Assembly (NCBI RefSeq): GCF_010119225.1 | Contig: NZ_WNKF01000018.1 | Span: 1-64,000, forward strand | Source: Cyclobacterium roseum | Lineage (GTDB): Bacteria > Bacteroidota > Bacteroidia > Cytophagales > Cyclobacteriaceae | DNA: 64,000 nt | Direction of reading: 5' to 3' | Shown here: piece after piece, positions 63,439 to 64,000 of the stretch | Position numbering within the stretch: the first letter of the stretch is position 1 | How the letters are laid out: each line of letters starts with the position of its first letter | Translations under genes and position numbers: made by a program | Notes under the pieces: model-generated | Told to the model about the DNA's origin: nothing | The model's database searches: none | What the model saw: the letters and a program-made list of their open reading frames with translations, nothing else

Positions 63439-64000
63439 TAAATCCCCGGATGCAGCCTTAAAAACTGCTGATACAAATAACGCATGGAAGGGTATGAATT
63501 AATCAAGGCCACCTTGGCTTCCTGGTGATTCATCCACTTGGTGTCTACAATTCCCTCGTCCAGCTGGGGTTTCATCTTCGAATCATCGACACATTCCATA
63601 CTGTACCAATAGGTCTTTTTTAAAATGCTTTTTCTGTTTTGAGTGTAGGTATGCCAGGTTTTGCAAATGGGGCCGTTTAGCTTTACCTTCACGTTACATT
63701 CCTCTTCCACTTCCCTGAGGGCGCAGGCTTTGGGAGATTCCTTTTTTTCAAATTTACCTTTCGGCAAATCCCATTTCCCCAATCGGTGTATAAAAAGTAC
63801 TTTTTCCCCTTTGGTTACAATCCCCCCAGCCGCCTTTATGATCATAAACCTACTTTTTATAAACGATTTCAACGCTTTCTTTTCCTTCGTCACCAGGGTG
63901 ATGCTATCCAGATTCTTCAGCTTTCGATGGCGCATCAGATACAATAAGCGTACAATAATATCCCGGGAGGGATCTATAATCAGGACATCATCATGAAAAT
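63426..64000 (-). CDS. NUDIX hydrolase, partial (cut by the window edge)
   Basis: The reading frame is open to the last base of the window, so the start is outside. I read HDDVLIIDPSRDIIVRLLYLM and on, an N-terminal extension typical of a Bacteroidota NUDIX protein, followed by the NUDIX domain with KWDLPKGKFEKKESPKACA and REVEEECNV. In the last motif the usual Gly is replaced by Asn. About 190 residues are visible. A TTG at 63944 is only an internal codon. The 3' end overlaps coaD by 13 bp. Confidence 0.88.
   Translation of the reverse strand, partial: FHDDVLIIDPSRDIIVRLLYLMRHRKLKNLDSITLVTKEKKALKSFIKSRFMIIKAAGGIVTKGEKVLFIHRLGKWDLPKGKFEKKESPKACALREVEEECNVKVKLNGPICKTWHTYTQNRKSILKKTYWYSMECVDDSKMKPQLDEGIVDTKWMNHQEAKVALINSYPSMRYLYQQFLRLHPGIYQTL

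Noticed and set aside
1-64000. tRNA, rRNA, riboswitches, insertion sequences and integrase attachment sites
   Set aside because: No cloverleaf, rRNA core sequence, transposase motif or flanking direct repeats were recognised by eye; a covariance-model search would be decisive.

Overview
This window reads as the chromosome of a Bacteroidota member, most likely in the order Cytophagales. The basis is a combination of marks: the fused lpxC/fabZ gene, PorX of the type IX secretion system, a secreted protein ending in a gliding-type (CHU_C/type B) sorting domain, Bat-family aerotolerance genes, a three-subunit succinate dehydrogenase with a single long cytochrome b subunit, families largely confined to this phylum (DUF4494, DUF4296, DUF3822), and several promoters of the Bacteroidota form (-33 TTG / -7 TAnnTTTG). 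No rRNA, tRNA or insertion sequence was recognised.

Layout. 1-1521: the leader-distal end of a CRISPR array, with 23 intact 30-nt repeats plus one truncated repeat; the cas genes and leader are not in the window. 1787-13794: mostly single housekeeping or transport genes (SEC-C protein, TruA, DASS transporter, DUF4494, MoeB/ThiF-rhodanese, outer-membrane protein), a sugar transporter-fructokinase pair, and a minus-strand operon of a Na+/solute symporter, a GNAT and an ornithine/alanine-racemase-like enzyme. 13960-17402: sdhCAB with its own terminator and a promoter carrying a perfect palindrome. 17943-29061: T9SS substrate, carbonic anhydrase, fabD, folK, sppA, a degenerate endonuclease/exonuclease/phosphatase protein, valS and ppa.

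29234-35013 is the most unusual part. It is a tightly packed minus-strand operon of four genes: a ThiF/E1-like adenylating enzyme of the Rv1355c type, a GNAT-like protein whose layout recalls acyl-homoserine-lactone synthases, a 7TMR-DISM histidine kinase and a receiver-kinase hybrid. A divergent stand-alone receiver gene sits beside it, and its receiver is a close paralogue of the one in the hybrid. I propose, as inference, that this is a small-molecule synthesis-and-sensing module.

35025-43418: porX-tsaE-alanine dehydrogenase on the minus strand, then an HD phosphohydrolase, lpxD, lpxC/fabZ, lpxA and a solitary ABC ATPase on the plus strand (lipid A synthesis). 43462-50053: two small exported proteins, mutS2 with a DUF4296 lipoprotein, and a reduced Bat-type operon (DUF58, membrane protein, BatA). 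50129-53970: two exported or Tat-type metabolic enzymes and a TrpB2. 54845-59065: YggS, DUF423 and a cell-wall cluster (PBP4-type DD-carboxypeptidase, LD-carboxypeptidase, SGNH hydrolase). 59099-64000: DUF1573, a RecD-like helicase, two NUDIX proteins (the second cut by the window edge), a pilin-like unknown, DUF3822 and coaD.
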